DNA from: JANLVI01 sp031363915
Lineage (GTDB): Bacteria > Vulcanimicrobiota > Vulcanimicrobiia > Vulcanimicrobiales > Vulcanimicrobiaceae
NCBI GenBank assembly: GCA_031363915.1
Contig: JANLVI010000037.1
Coordinates: 1-64,000, forward strand
Direction of reading: 5' to 3'
Length of the DNA: 64,000 nucleotides
This document shows, one piece after another, positions 50,663-59,340 of the stretch. A program made the position numbers and the translations under genes. Positions within the stretch are counted from its first letter, which is position 1, and each line of letters starts with the position of its first letter. The notes below the pieces were generated by a model. That model was not told the origin of the DNA, searched no databases, and saw nothing but the letters and a program-made list of their open reading frames with translations.

Positions 50663-52065
50663 CTAGAGTGTTTGACTCGACGCTGAGAGGAAGCTGATGA
50701 TGTCCTGACGCGCGAGTACGCCGATCGGCTTGTCGTTTTCAGTCACGATGATCGCGGGATTCGCGAGCGTGAGGAGCCGGTACGCCTTATCGACGTCGTC
50801 GTTGACGCTGAGCATCGGGAACGGGCGTCCCATCACTTCGCTCACCGGTTTATGCAGAAGATCCGAGTGATCGAAGACGGCCTGCATCACGGCGACGTCA
50901 TTGACGCTGCCGACGACTTTGTCGCCGTCCATGACGGGAAGCTGAGAGATTTCGTATTTGCGCAAGAGATCGAGCGCTTCGCGCACGACGGCGGTGGGGC
51001 CGACGGTGATGAGTTGCGTGAGCCCGACTTTCGAGCGAAGGACGTCGCCGACGGTATCTTTGCGTCGCTCATCCTCGATGAATCCGTTGGTTTTCATCCA
51101 CTCGTCGTTGAAAATTTTCGACATGTAGCCTCGGCCGGAATCGGGCATCATCACGACGAGCACCGCGTCTTTGGGCAGCGTCTTGGCGACGCGTACCGCC
51201 GCAGCGACCGCGGTACCGGAGGAACCACCCACGAGCAAGCCTTCTTCGCGCGTCACGCGGCGTGCCATGAGGAACGATTCCTTATCGCCGATGCGAATCG
51301 TTTGATCGATCACGCGCATGTCGACCGTGACCGGCAGGTAGGACATGCCGATCCCCTCGACTTTGTACGACTTGGGTGTATCGCCCGAATAGATGCTGCC
51401 TTCGGGATCGGCACCTCCACGACGATCTTCGGGTTCATCTCTTTGAGGTAACGCGCGGTGCCGGAGATCGTGCCGCCCGTTCCCATGCCGCTCACAAAGT
51501 GTGTGATCTTCCCGCCGGTCTGCTCCCAAATCTCTGGGCCTGTAGAGCGGTAATGAGCATCGGGGTTGTTACGATTGTGCCATTGGTCGGGCTGGAAGGC
51601 TCCGGGGATATCGGACGTAAGCCGGTTGGCTACGCTATAGTACGACTCGGGCGAGTCGTTTGCGACGTTGGTGGGCGTGATGACGACTTCAGCGCCGTAG
51701 GCACGCAGTAAGTCAATTTTCTCACTCGACATCTTATCGGGCATGACCAAGATGCAGCGGTAGCCACGGATCGCAGCCGCCATCGCAAGGCCGGTACCGG
51801 TGTTGCCGCTCGTCGCCTCGATGATCGTCGCGCCTTTTTTGAGCGAGCCTGAGGCTTCGGCTTCCTCGATCATGGCGACCGCGGGCCGGTCTTTTACGCT
51901 GCCCCCGGGATTGACGTATTCCACCTTGGCGAGCACCAGGCACTCCGCACCATCCGTGACTTTGTTGAGCCGTACGAGCGGCGTGCGGCCGACGGCTTCG
52001 AGCGCGTCGTTGAAGTAGTGCATTTCGCCGCTACGGGCTTTGGGTATAGGTGTGCTGAGCGCCAT
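50663..52065 (-). pseudogene. cbs: Cystathionine beta-synthase gene interrupted by a frameshift
   Basis: ATG 52065 begins MALSTPIPKARSGEMHYFND. The PLP core has YVNPGGSVKDRPAVAMIEEA (Lys) and IIEATSGNTGTGLAMAAAIR. This frame reads NPKIVVE and then leaves the family at about 51420. The other frame continues with GADPEGSIYSGDTPKSYKVE and runs to a CBS-domain pair (VMGRPFPMLSVNDDVDKAYR, LARQDIISFLS) and the stop at 50663. One base is missing in the VV-GADPEG region near 51411-51420. Full-length beta-synthase would be about 467 residues. The halves are otherwise undamaged, so a very recent mutation, a sequencing error or a programmed shift are all open. The family joins serine and homocysteine. 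Confidence 0.85.
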
Positions 52066-52151
52066 AATGATTCGGCGCTTCCGCAACCGCGGGAGCCCTG
52101 CCTGCGTCAAAGTGTTGCCAGACTCTTGTCCTTGAAGGGAGGAACTGTTTC

Positions 52152-52505
52152 GTGCCGACCGACTTCCGTAGCGGTTCTGTTTTTCCACGACGCGGTCGCG
52201 AATCGATCGACCGGTTTCTGTGGCTCGCCCGCTTATTCGATAAGGCGCGCGCCGCGCGCGATCAAACGATTTTTGACTACATTTATCCCTGTCCGATGGA
52301 CCGCGGCGTGATGGATCGCTGGGGGATCACCGAGCGCGTGTTCAACGCCGCGATCGAGGACATGCACACCGACGAAGAAATCGTCACGTGGCTCAAAGCC
52401 CGCGTGCCGGACAAGAATCGCGATGAAGCAAATCGCTGGCTGATCGAAGAGAAGATCGGCAACCTTGAGAAGCAAGACAAAGAAGAGGGCGTGGTTCCGG
52501 CCTGA
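52152..52505 (+). CDS. DUF5069-type conserved hypothetical protein
   Basis: 117 residues from GTG 52152 with GGGAGGA eight bases upstream. RFLWLARLFDKARAARDQTI, then FDYIYPCPMDRGVMDRWGIT and later DEEIVTWLKARV match the pattern of DUF5069 (a short helical protein with a LARLxDKxRA motif). No function is known for the family. It is divergent from cbs and followed at 15 bases by the lipoprotein gene, so it may form a small operon with it and with the glycerate kinase gene. Confidence 0.8.
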   Translation: MPTDFRSGSVFPRRGRESIDRFLWLARLFDKARAARDQTIFDYIYPCPMDRGVMDRWGITERVFNAAIEDMHTDEEIVTWLKARVPDKNRDEANRWLIEEKIGNLEKQDKEEGVVPA

Positions 52506-52520
52506 GCCAATGCGCACGGC

Positions 52521-52853
52521 ATGAAGCGCCCGATCGCCATCGTATTGCTCCTCGCGCTTGCCGCCTGCGGCGGACCCGCGCTCCCGGCCTCGCAAAATTA
52601 CGCGACGCTCACTGGACGCGTGGTCGATTCGGTGACGAATCTTCCGATCGTGGGTGCGATCGTGACGGTCAACTTCGTGAGCAATTCGACTCCGACCGGT
52701 GCTGACGGTGTCTTTAAAGTGCAAAACGTGCCGATCGGACAAGACGATTACTCGGCGGCGGCCGCGGGGTACGCGAGTTCGTCGACGGATTCAACATCGT
52801 TTGCCGCAGGGCAAACGGTAAGCGTCGTCATCGCGCTCCGGAAATCCCCGTAA
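52521..52853 (+). CDS. Lipoprotein with carboxypeptidase-regulatory-like domain
   Basis: 110 residues. The N terminus MKRPIAIVLLLALAACGGPA ends in a lipobox LAAC. One beta-sandwich repeat follows: LTGRVVDSVTNLPIVGAIVT, then TPTGADGVFKVQNVPIGQDD. The same fold occurs in the secreted protein at 2991-3497. It would sit on the inner or outer membrane. A CTG-started glycerate kinase frame begins two bases after its stop. Confidence 0.82.
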   Translation: MKRPIAIVLLLALAACGGPALPASQNYATLTGRVVDSVTNLPIVGAIVTVNFVSNSTPTGADGVFKVQNVPIGQDDYSAAAAGYASSSTDSTSFAAGQTVSVVIALRKSP

Positions 52854-52855
52854 CA

Positions 52856-53998
52856 CTGCACGTTCTCGTCGCTCCGGACAAATTCAAGGGGAGTGCCACC
52901 GCAGCCGAAATCGGACGCGCCATAGCCGACGGCTTGCACGACGTCGATGCGAACCTCGACGTTCGTGTCGTGCCGATGGCCGACGGCGGCGAGGGGACGG
53001 TCGACGCATTTTTGACGAGCGGCGCATTCGCTCGCCAAGCGCGCGTGCGCGGTCCGCTCGGCGATCCGATCGACGCGCGGTTTGCGCGCGAAGCCGATGT
53101 CGCGATTCTCGAGATGTCGGCGGCCTCGGGGTTGGAGCTTGTTCCGGTGGACCGTTGTGACGTTCTTGCGGCGACGACCTACGGGACGGGTCAACTCATC
53201 GCCGCCGCACTTGACGATGGGGCGAAACGCATCGTACTCGGCATCGGCGGGAGCGCGACCAACGACGGGGGTGCCGGGGCACTCGCGGCCTTGGGTGTGC
53301 GCTTCCTCGATGCTGTGGGCGAGGCGATCGAACCGACGCCGGCGCGGCTTATCGACGTGCGCTCGATCGATATGAGTGGCCTCGACCCACGTCTTGCATC
53401 CGTGGCCTTTGAAATCGCCTGCGATGTCGACAACCCACTCCTCGGGCCGACCGGCGCGACCGCGATTTACGGTGCGCAAAAAGGCGCGACCGGCGCGGTC
53501 GCCGAGCGAGCCGAACGCGGGCTGCTTGCGTTCGCCGACGCGATCGCGCGCGTGCGGGAGAGCGATCTTCGGGAACTGCCGGGGGCAGGCGCGGCCGGCG
53601 GGTTAGGGTTCGGTCTTGCCTCACTTGCGGGTGCGCGTTTGCGTCGCGGCGTCGATGTCGTGGCCGAAGTGCGCGGACTCGCGGGCGCCCTGCACGGCGC
53701 CGCATACTGCGTGACCGGCGAGGGGCGAATCGACGTGCAGACGTTGCACGGGAAGACCGTTGCCGGCGTCGCCGACCTCGCGCAACGTGCCGGCGTCCCG
53801 GTATACGCGCTCGGCGGCAGTATCGATCCTTCGGTCGAACGCGCGCTCTTCGCGCGCGGCGTGGTCTGCGTGCCGATTTGCGCCGCACCGATCTCGCTCG
53901 AGCGAGCGATGCGCGAAGCTCTCGCCCTTGTGCGCGCAGCAGCCGCGCGGATCGCTAGGTCGAGGCGGGTTCTTTTGGGTCCGACTGGCGGAATTTAA
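52856..53998 (+). CDS. Glycerate kinase (GlxK/GarK family) with apparent CTG start
   Basis: 380 residues. The family N terminus is MKIVIAPDSFKGSLSA; here LHVLVAPDKFKGSATA begins exactly at CTG 52856, three bases after the TAA of the lipoprotein gene. No ATG, GTG or TTG lies in frame between that stop and the motif, and a later TTG (52934) would delete it. Other motifs: PMADGGEGTVDAF, LGIGGSATNDGGAGALAALG, then FEIACDVDNPLLGPTGA and YCVTGEGRIDVQT. The enzyme phosphorylates glycerate. A weak GGA lies 14 bases upstream. Its 3' end overlaps yvcK by 44 bases on the opposite strand. Confidence 0.88.
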   Translation: MHVLVAPDKFKGSATAAEIGRAIADGLHDVDANLDVRVVPMADGGEGTVDAFLTSGAFARQARVRGPLGDPIDARFAREADVAILEMSAASGLELVPVDRCDVLAATTYGTGQLIAAALDDGAKRIVLGIGGSATNDGGAGALAALGVRFLDAVGEAIEPTPARLIDVRSIDMSGLDPRLASVAFEIACDVDNPLLGPTGATAIYGAQKGATGAVAERAERGLLAFADAIARVRESDLRELPGAGAAGGLGFGLASLAGARLRRGVDVVAEVRGLAGALHGAAYCVTGEGRIDVQTLHGKTVAGVADLAQRAGVPVYALGGSIDPSVERALFARGVVCVPICAAPISLERAMREALALVRAAAARIARSRRVLLGPTGGI

Positions 53999-55292
53999 CG
54001 AACGACGCGCGCTGCGCGATCGTCGAATCGACGATCTCCATGATCACTCGCGCAAGTTTTTCCGAATCGTGCCTCACGTTCTCCGTTTCACTGATCACTT
54101 GGGCGCGCACGACTTTCACTCCGAGCTTGGCGATCTCCGGTTCATCGACGAGCACCGGTAACTGGCCCTCTTCGGCGTAGATGCTGCGCAGCTTACTCGG
54201 AAGCTGGTCGTTGACGACCACGATGTCGCAGACGTGCGCGCGCGCCTGATCCAGCAATGTTTTCACGTGCGCGGATGCGGTGAAAGCATCGGTTTCGCCG
54301 GGTTGCGTCATGACGTTGCAAACGTAGATTTTGATCGCACTCGATGCTTCGACTTCGCGCGCGACGCGATCGACGAGCAGGTTGGGCATGATCGATGTGT
54401 AGAGCGAACCGGGTCCGAGCACGATCGCGTCGGCATCGCGGATCGCCTCGATGACCTCGTCGAGCGGTGCGGCATACGGCGGATCGAAGAAGACGTCTTT
54501 GATCGGTTTTGTGGCTTTCGAAATGTTCGATTCGCCCTCGACGATCGTACCGTCGACGAGGGTCGCGCACAGCCGCGCTACACCGAGCGTCGCGGGCAAG
54601 ACGCGGCCTTTGATATTAAGCACGCGGCTCGAGACTTTGATCGCCTCATCGAAATTGCCGGTAATGCCGGTCATCGCCGCAAGAAAGAGATTGCCGAAGG
54701 AGTGGCCCGTCAAGCCTTCGCCTTCGCGAAAGCGGTACCGGAAGAGATCGGTGACGAGCGCTTCGTCATCGGCGAGGGCGACGAGGCAGTTGCGAATATC
54801 GCCGGGCGGCAAGACGCCGAGTTCTTTTTGCAAGCGGCCCGAACTGCCGCCATCATCGCTAACCGTAACGACGGCGCTGAGATTCGCCGTATAACGTTTG
54901 AGCCCGCGTAACAGCGTGGAGAGTCCCGTCCCACCGCCGATCGTGACGATTTTGTATCCGCGTTTGAGTCGCGTTTCGAGGAGTGCATCGATCATGCGAT
55001 CGGTGCCATACGGCTGCACGGCGGTGACGATCGAATTGAGCCAGCGCCAAATCCCAAGGGCGACAAGTGCGATGCCCAGCGCCATGAACAAGAACGAAAT
55101 TTTATCAGCGGGAATCACGTCGCCCACGATGTTGTCGACCAGCTCGTTGATGCGGAAGTGCGTGCCTTCATCGGTGAACCAGCGCGAGATACCGTTTACC
55201 AAGAGAATCGAACCGAACGCCGCGACCAGCAGCCAGCGTTTGACCCCGAGGCCGGGAAGAAACCAACGCACGACGTTGATCGAGCGCTTCAT
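53955..55292 (-). CDS. yvcK: YvcK/CofD-like gluconeogenesis factor with membrane segments
   Basis: 445 residues. The N-terminal 110 residues have two hydrophobic helices (WLLVAAFGSILLVNGISRW and FMALGIALVALGIWRWL), an addition to the soluble YvcK. The core begins TIGGGTGLSTLLRGLKRYTA, then VSDDGGSSGRLQKELGVLPP and DIRNCLVALADDE, which bind UDP-sugar or 2-phospholactate in relatives. In Firmicutes YvcK is needed for growth on gluconeogenic carbon and for cell shape. Its start overlaps the rapZ stop by four bases. Confidence 0.9.
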   Translation of the reverse strand: MKRSINVVRWFLPGLGVKRWLLVAAFGSILLVNGISRWFTDEGTHFRINELVDNIVGDVIPADKISFLFMALGIALVALGIWRWLNSIVTAVQPYGTDRMIDALLETRLKRGYKIVTIGGGTGLSTLLRGLKRYTANLSAVVTVSDDGGSSGRLQKELGVLPPGDIRNCLVALADDEALVTDLFRYRFREGEGLTGHSFGNLFLAAMTGITGNFDEAIKVSSRVLNIKGRVLPATLGVARLCATLVDGTIVEGESNISKATKPIKDVFFDPPYAAPLDEVIEAIRDADAIVLGPGSLYTSIMPNLLVDRVAREVEASSAIKIYVCNVMTQPGETDAFTASAHVKTLLDQARAHVCDIVVVNDQLPSKLRSIYAEEGQLPVLVDEPEIAKLGVKVVRAQVISETENVRHDSEKLARVIMEIVDSTIAQRASFVKFRQSDPKEPAST

Positions 55293-56152
55293 CGCTCTAC
55301 GTCCCGTTGCTCGGTCGAGACCGCAAGGGTCGTATTGGCCTGAAGATGCGCGGCGAGGCGGCGCATCAAGTAAACGGAACGGTGCCGGCCGCCGGTACAG
55401 CCGATCCCGATCGTCAACTGCGACTTCCCTTCCTTGCGGTACTGCGGCATCAGAAAGTCGAGTAGCGAGAGCGTCTTTTCGAGAAAGACAGCAGTCTCGG
55501 GTAACGCTTCGAGGTAGGCGGCAACGGGCACATCGTCACCGGTGAGCGGCCGCAGTTCGGGGACGTAGTGCGGGTTTGGTAAGAAGCGCACGTCGAAGAC
55601 GCAATCTGCATCGAGCGGTACGCCGTATTTAAATCCAAACGCGAGTAGCGCAACGCGCAGCTTGAGTGCTCCGCCAGCGCCGAGAAACGTCGTTTGGATG
55701 CGTTCTTTGAGCATGCCATGCGTGAGGCGCGAGGTGTCCCACACGTGCTGCGCCCGGTCGCGTAGCGGTGCGAGCGTCACGCGTTCTTTGGCGATCGCAA
55801 CGGTGAGGTGATCGGCATCGGTTGCGAACGGATGGCGGCGACGCGTTTCGCTGTAGCGGCGCACGAGCGCATCATCGCCGGCATCCAAAAAGAGCAGCTC
55901 GGGGCCGAAGCCCGCCTCAGCGAGGCCTTCGAGCGCGGTGAGCGGATCGCCGAACGGCCCGTGCGTGCGCACGTCCAGTGCGATTGCAACGCGATGGATT
56001 CCGCCTTGCTCGACGAGGGCGACCAAGGCCATCGAGAGGTTCGGCGGTAAATTGTCCAGACAGTAGTAGCCTAAATCCTCGAACGATTTCATCGCCTGGC
56101 TCTTGCCCGCTCCGGAGAGGCCCGTTACGATAACGAAGGACTGCAAGCTCAT
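55289..56152 (-). CDS. rapZ: RNase adapter RapZ/YvcJ, nucleotide-binding
   Basis: 287 residues. Walker A GLSGAGKSQAMKSFEDLGYY near the N end and the C-terminal GIGCTGGRHRSVYLMRRL are the two family signatures, with DVRFLPNPHYVPELRPLTG between. Proteobacterial RapZ binds GlcN6P and the sRNA GlmZ; in other phyla the YvcJ homologue is a GTPase/ATPase. It is followed by yvcK, the same pair as in Bacillus and Actinobacteria, where whiA often completes the set; whiA is not seen here. It is divergent from DUF2203 with 18 bases between starts. Confidence 0.93.
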   Translation of the reverse strand: MSLQSFVIVTGLSGAGKSQAMKSFEDLGYYCLDNLPPNLSMALVALVEQGGIHRVAIALDVRTHGPFGDPLTALEGLAEAGFGPELLFLDAGDDALVRRYSETRRRHPFATDADHLTVAIAKERVTLAPLRDRAQHVWDTSRLTHGMLKERIQTTFLGAGGALKLRVALLAFGFKYGVPLDADCVFDVRFLPNPHYVPELRPLTGDDVPVAAYLEALPETAVFLEKTLSLLDFLMPQYRKEGKSQLTIGIGCTGGRHRSVYLMRRLAAHLQANTTLAVSTEQRDVER

Positions 56153-56170
56153 CGAGACACCGCAAGGATC

Positions 56171-56554
56171 ATGAAGCTTTTTTCGCCCGAGAAAGCAAAC
56201 GCCCTTATCCCGATCCTCTCGCCGCTGCTCGATGAGTTGTGGACGAAGCGGCGCGAGCTCGCGATCCGCTTGCTCGAGAGCGATCCGGCGCTACGCGCGA
56301 ACCGGCCTGTGGAGACGCACGACCGCCGCGTCTCACGCAAATTCACCGAACTTAAGGCGGAGATCGTCCGGCTCATCAACCGGATCGAGGCACATGGCTG
56401 TGTCGTGAAAGACCTCGATCTTGGGCTCTTGGACTTTCCTGCGCTTCGCGACGGCCGGCCGATTTATCTGTGCTGGAAAGCCGGCGAGTCGGTTCTCGCG
56501 CACTGGCACGGGACGGACGAGAGTTTCGTCGATCGTAAGCCGCTCGACGCCTAA
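56171..56554 (+). CDS. DUF2203 family protein
   Basis: 127 residues. MKLFSPEKANALIPILSPLL opens the protein (FxxxxANxLIP motif). The long helix ELKAEIVRLINRIEAHGCVV leads to DLDLGLLDFPALRDGRPIYL, then CWKAGESVLAHWHGTDESF, which are the conserved blocks of DUF2203. The family is found near rapZ/yvcK-like genes in several phyla but has no assigned job. It begins 18 bases from the divergent rapZ start. Confidence 0.9.
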   Translation: MKLFSPEKANALIPILSPLLDELWTKRRELAIRLLESDPALRANRPVETHDRRVSRKFTELKAEIVRLINRIEAHGCVVKDLDLGLLDFPALRDGRPIYLCWKAGESVLAHWHGTDESFVDRKPLDA

Positions 56555-56559
56555 GACGC

Positions 56560-56588
56560 AAAACAGGCGCCGCTGGGGCGCCCGTTTT
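56560..56588. terminator. Bidirectional terminator between DUF2203 and the DUF1858 gene
   Basis: GGCGCC (56566-56571) pairs with GGCGCC (56577-56582) around GCTGG; an outer AAAAC/GTTTT pairing with one mismatch extends it. Ts on one side and As on the other allow both directions. Confidence 0.8.
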
Positions 56589-56608
56589 CGTGTTCTCGCG
56601 GGGCGGCT

Positions 56609-57004
56609 TTAGCCCGCCGCGACCGGCTCGACTTTGATGAAGTCCTCGGCTAGGCCCTGAAGGCGGACTTCGCCGAATTCCACGGTGTAGGCGCCGGCTG
56701 CGAAGTCTTTCACTTCGCCGACTTCGGGAACGGTAGCGAGCTGTGGGATCTTCGAGCGGATTTCATCGGGCAGCTTTACCTTATCGCCGACGGCGAGTTC
56801 CGGTGCTTCGAAAAGTTTTTCGAGATCGGCAAGCAACATGTTCAGCGGGATGCCGTAGCCTTCACTGACCTGTTCGATCGTTTCGGTCTCGCTGATCGCG
56901 CAATTGGAGCAGCCACCGAGATGAAAGCGCGCAAACACACGGCGAGCGCCGGCGTGAACTTTAAAGGCGTTTTCGACGGTCAGGTCTTTGTTGAAGTGAA
57001 CCAC
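56609..57004 (-). CDS. DUF1858-domain protein
   Basis: 131 residues from GTG 57004, which has AGGAGAG five bases upstream. VVHFNKDLTVENAFKVHAGA, then VFARFHLGGCSNCAISETET is a DUF1858 domain (about 1-70) with two Cys three apart (CSNC) and the E-T-I-E-Q-V pattern after it. Such domains occur in hybrid-cluster and disulfide-related proteins. The C half (about 75-131) is a small beta part with VEFGEVRLQGLAEDFIKVE, not recognised. It follows the sensor gene after eight bases. Confidence 0.78.
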   Translation of the reverse strand: MVHFNKDLTVENAFKVHAGARRVFARFHLGGCSNCAISETETIEQVSEGYGIPLNMLLADLEKLFEAPELAVGDKVKLPDEIRSKIPQLATVPEVGEVKDFAAGAYTVEFGEVRLQGLAEDFIKVEPVAAG

Positions 57005-57012
57005 ATTCTCTC

Positions 57013-58815
57013 CTACTGAGGCGGCGATGTCGCCAGTATTATTCCTTGAGACGCCACGATGGCCCCGCTGGTTGCGGTCGTGCGCTCCCACGCGGCGCGC
57101 AACTCTGCGAGGGACCCGTCCGAACCGCGCAAAATGCGGTCAACTTCGCGTTTGAGCGATTCGGTCTGTAGCACGTCGATTGCCGTGCCGACCGCCGAGG
57201 CAAGCGCGGCAATCGCGCCCGCTTCATCCGGCGCGTACGGCTCGGCCGAGCGTTTCGGTCCGATGACGAGCATTCCGGTGAGATGCCCGCGAACGATGAG
57301 CGGGAACGCGCGCTCGCCAGAAATCGAGGTATCGCCGGCCTGGAGGATCAGTGGCTCGCGAAAGGCGCGCATACGCACGACCGCCGGATCGTTTTCATCG
57401 ACGATCGTCGGCATGTCGCTCGTTGTCGCGACGCAGACGAAGCGGTTGGGTTCGGCAAGGTACATCGCGGCCCGTGCCGCGTGCGCGTGGCGCGCCACCA
57501 CTTCGATCGCGCGATTTTCGAGCACATCGAGGTCGGTGATGAACGACGCTTCGGTTGCAAAGCGCCGGATTGCCGCTTCGGATTCGTGGCGTTCGCGGAA
57601 GAAGAAGTCATCGACGAACCGATCGACCCGGTGGTGGATCGACTTGAGCGAGAGTCCGAGTACGAGCGAGAGCGAGAGTTCGATGATCGAACTCGTCGTG
57701 TGCGAGATGTCGACGAGAAATTTGCCGAGAAACCATTCGAGCGCGCCGAGCACGAGCACGATGACGATCGAGACGCCGCCGAACACGATCGCGCGATTGA
57801 CGACAAACCCGATATCGAGCACGCGGTAGCGCAAGATTGCGTAGCCCATACCGAAGGGGATCGCAAGCTCGGTCATCGGTAAGAAATAAATCCAATCGCC
57901 GTGTTGCCTGGTCAGCAGCGCGATGATCTCGGCGATAAGGCCGGAGAAGCCAACCGCAAGCGAGAGCGAAACCCAACGGGTGCGCTGCTTTTCCTCGCCC
58001 GTGGAGCGCCAGCTTGCAATGACGAACGCCGTCGTAATGGCGATCACGTAGTAGACCCACGGGGACTTGGCGAGAATCATCAGCCAGCCCGGTGGATGTT
58101 CCAATTTGATGTTGGCGGTATATTCGAAGAACGCGGCCATCGCGACGATGCCCCAGACGAAGTACGGATTGATCCGGCGGATGAACGCGCGCACGCCGCG
58201 TTCGGTGCGTGTAGGAAAGATCGTGGCAAAGCGCACGGCTTGCCCGAGTCCAGCAAATACGCACATTTGCTGGAGAAAAATCAATCCGACGACCGCGATG
58301 CCGCTCAGATAGTAGGTCATCGAGGTCGAGAGTGCGAGCGCGAAGAGAATGAAGAACGACGCGAGCGCCCGTCCTTCGGGCAAATCCGACCGCTTTACGA
58401 CGATTACCGCGGCGACGAGCCCCATGACCACGCGTAAGAAAATATCGACATAGACAACGATGGAGAGCGATCCGTGACTTGCGCCGATCTCGAGCGCGAC
58501 GACTTGCGTCGGTGTACCCGCACGCTCGCGGCGAATTTGAAAGACATCGCCGGGATTTTCTTTGAGGTACCGCATGCGATCGCCGATCCGTTGGTCGACA
58601 AGCTCGAAGGTGTCGCCGACCGCGAGCACCCGCGTCGCCGGAGAGTCCGGCCTGATCGAGAGGATCACGTACTTTTCGTGGCGATCGGCATCGACGAGTT
58701 TCGCCGTAAAGCCGCGATCGCCGATTTTGGTCACGACGCTCAAGTCCGTGAGCACCGTCACGACGAGGACGACCAGGCCGATCAGGGCGACGATACGCCA
58801 GAGCGATGGCTTCAT
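57013..58815 (-). CDS. Membrane sensor with PDZ-like, multi-helix and GAF domains
   Basis: 600 residues from ATG 58815. One N-terminal helix (about 8-26) leads to a PDZ-like module (about 30-110, VILSIRPDSPATRVLAVGDT), then about seven membrane helices (115-385), a short coiled segment with LKSIHHRVDRFVDDFFFRER, and a GAF domain (about 420-560). The helix region resembles 7TM-type sensor kinases, and HRVDRFVDDFFFRERHE resembles the linker before kinase domains. No kinase, GGDEF or phosphatase domain follows; the protein stops after GAF. Without an output domain it may pass its signal to a partner. Confidence 0.72.
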   Translation of the reverse strand: MKPSLWRIVALIGLVVLVVTVLTDLSVVTKIGDRGFTAKLVDADRHEKYVILSIRPDSPATRVLAVGDTFELVDQRIGDRMRYLKENPGDVFQIRRERAGTPTQVVALEIGASHGSLSIVVYVDIFLRVVMGLVAAVIVVKRSDLPEGRALASFFILFALALSTSMTYYLSGIAVVGLIFLQQMCVFAGLGQAVRFATIFPTRTERGVRAFIRRINPYFVWGIVAMAAFFEYTANIKLEHPPGWLMILAKSPWVYYVIAITTAFVIASWRSTGEEKQRTRWVSLSLAVGFSGLIAEIIALLTRQHGDWIYFLPMTELAIPFGMGYAILRYRVLDIGFVVNRAIVFGGVSIVIVLVLGALEWFLGKFLVDISHTTSSIIELSLSLVLGLSLKSIHHRVDRFVDDFFFRERHESEAAIRRFATEASFITDLDVLENRAIEVVARHAHAARAAMYLAEPNRFVCVATTSDMPTIVDENDPAVVRMRAFREPLILQAGDTSISGERAFPLIVRGHLTGMLVIGPKRSAEPYAPDEAGAIAALASAVGTAIDVLQTESLKREVDRILRGSDGSLAELRAAWERTTATSGAIVASQGIILATSPPQ

Positions 58816-58859
58816 GAGGTCGGCTTCGCCGTCGGAGGTGACGAGGCTTGTGACTAAAG

Positions 58860-59222
58860 GCAGAGCGGAGGGCGCCTGTAAGCCGGATTCTGTCCCGGCA
58901 AAGCCGGTGATCATCATCTCTCTGGGGTCGACGTTGCCGACGACCTCGGTGCGACGTAACTCGTTCGGACGGGAATCCGCGACGCGCGAAGCGTCGTAAT
59001 CGAGCGGTCTTGCTTCAGGTGGGGTTTACCCGCGCCCACGTCTCCGTGGAGCGCCGTGAGCTCTTACCTCACGATTTCACCCTTGCCGCGCTCGCGCACG
59101 GCGGTTTGTTTCTGTGGCACTTTCCTTCGAGTCGCCCCGAGCGGACGTTATCCGCCACCACTCCCTATGAAGCCCGGACTTTCCTCACCCTCGCGGGTGC
59201 GATGATCCAGCGTCCTCCGCCC
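58860..59222 (-). ncRNA. rnpB: RNase P RNA (bacterial type A)
   Basis: About 360 bases on the minus strand. The conserved 5' block GAGGAAAGTCCGGGC (59186-59172) and the 3' block ACAGAATCCGGCTTACAG (58893-58876) are both present. P1 pairs GCGGAGG (59220-59214) with CCTCCGC (58871-58865). The RNA is the catalytic part of RNase P, which trims tRNA 5' ends. Exact ends are approximate by a few bases. The sensor gene starts 45 bases after it on the same strand. Confidence 0.95.
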
Positions 59223-59340
59223 GCGCATCATACGCGATTGATTGCCGTGCGGCAAGAACGGGTTGCCCGTCGGAACGCTTGCGGACGCACGGTTGTGGGT
59301 ACAGGCCGCTTAGCCCGCGGTTGCGGACGGTTAGGCATCC

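Noticed and set aside
52066..52151. A SAM or T-box riboswitch before cbs
   Set aside because: The gap is only 86 bases and shows no conserved aptamer core or terminator.
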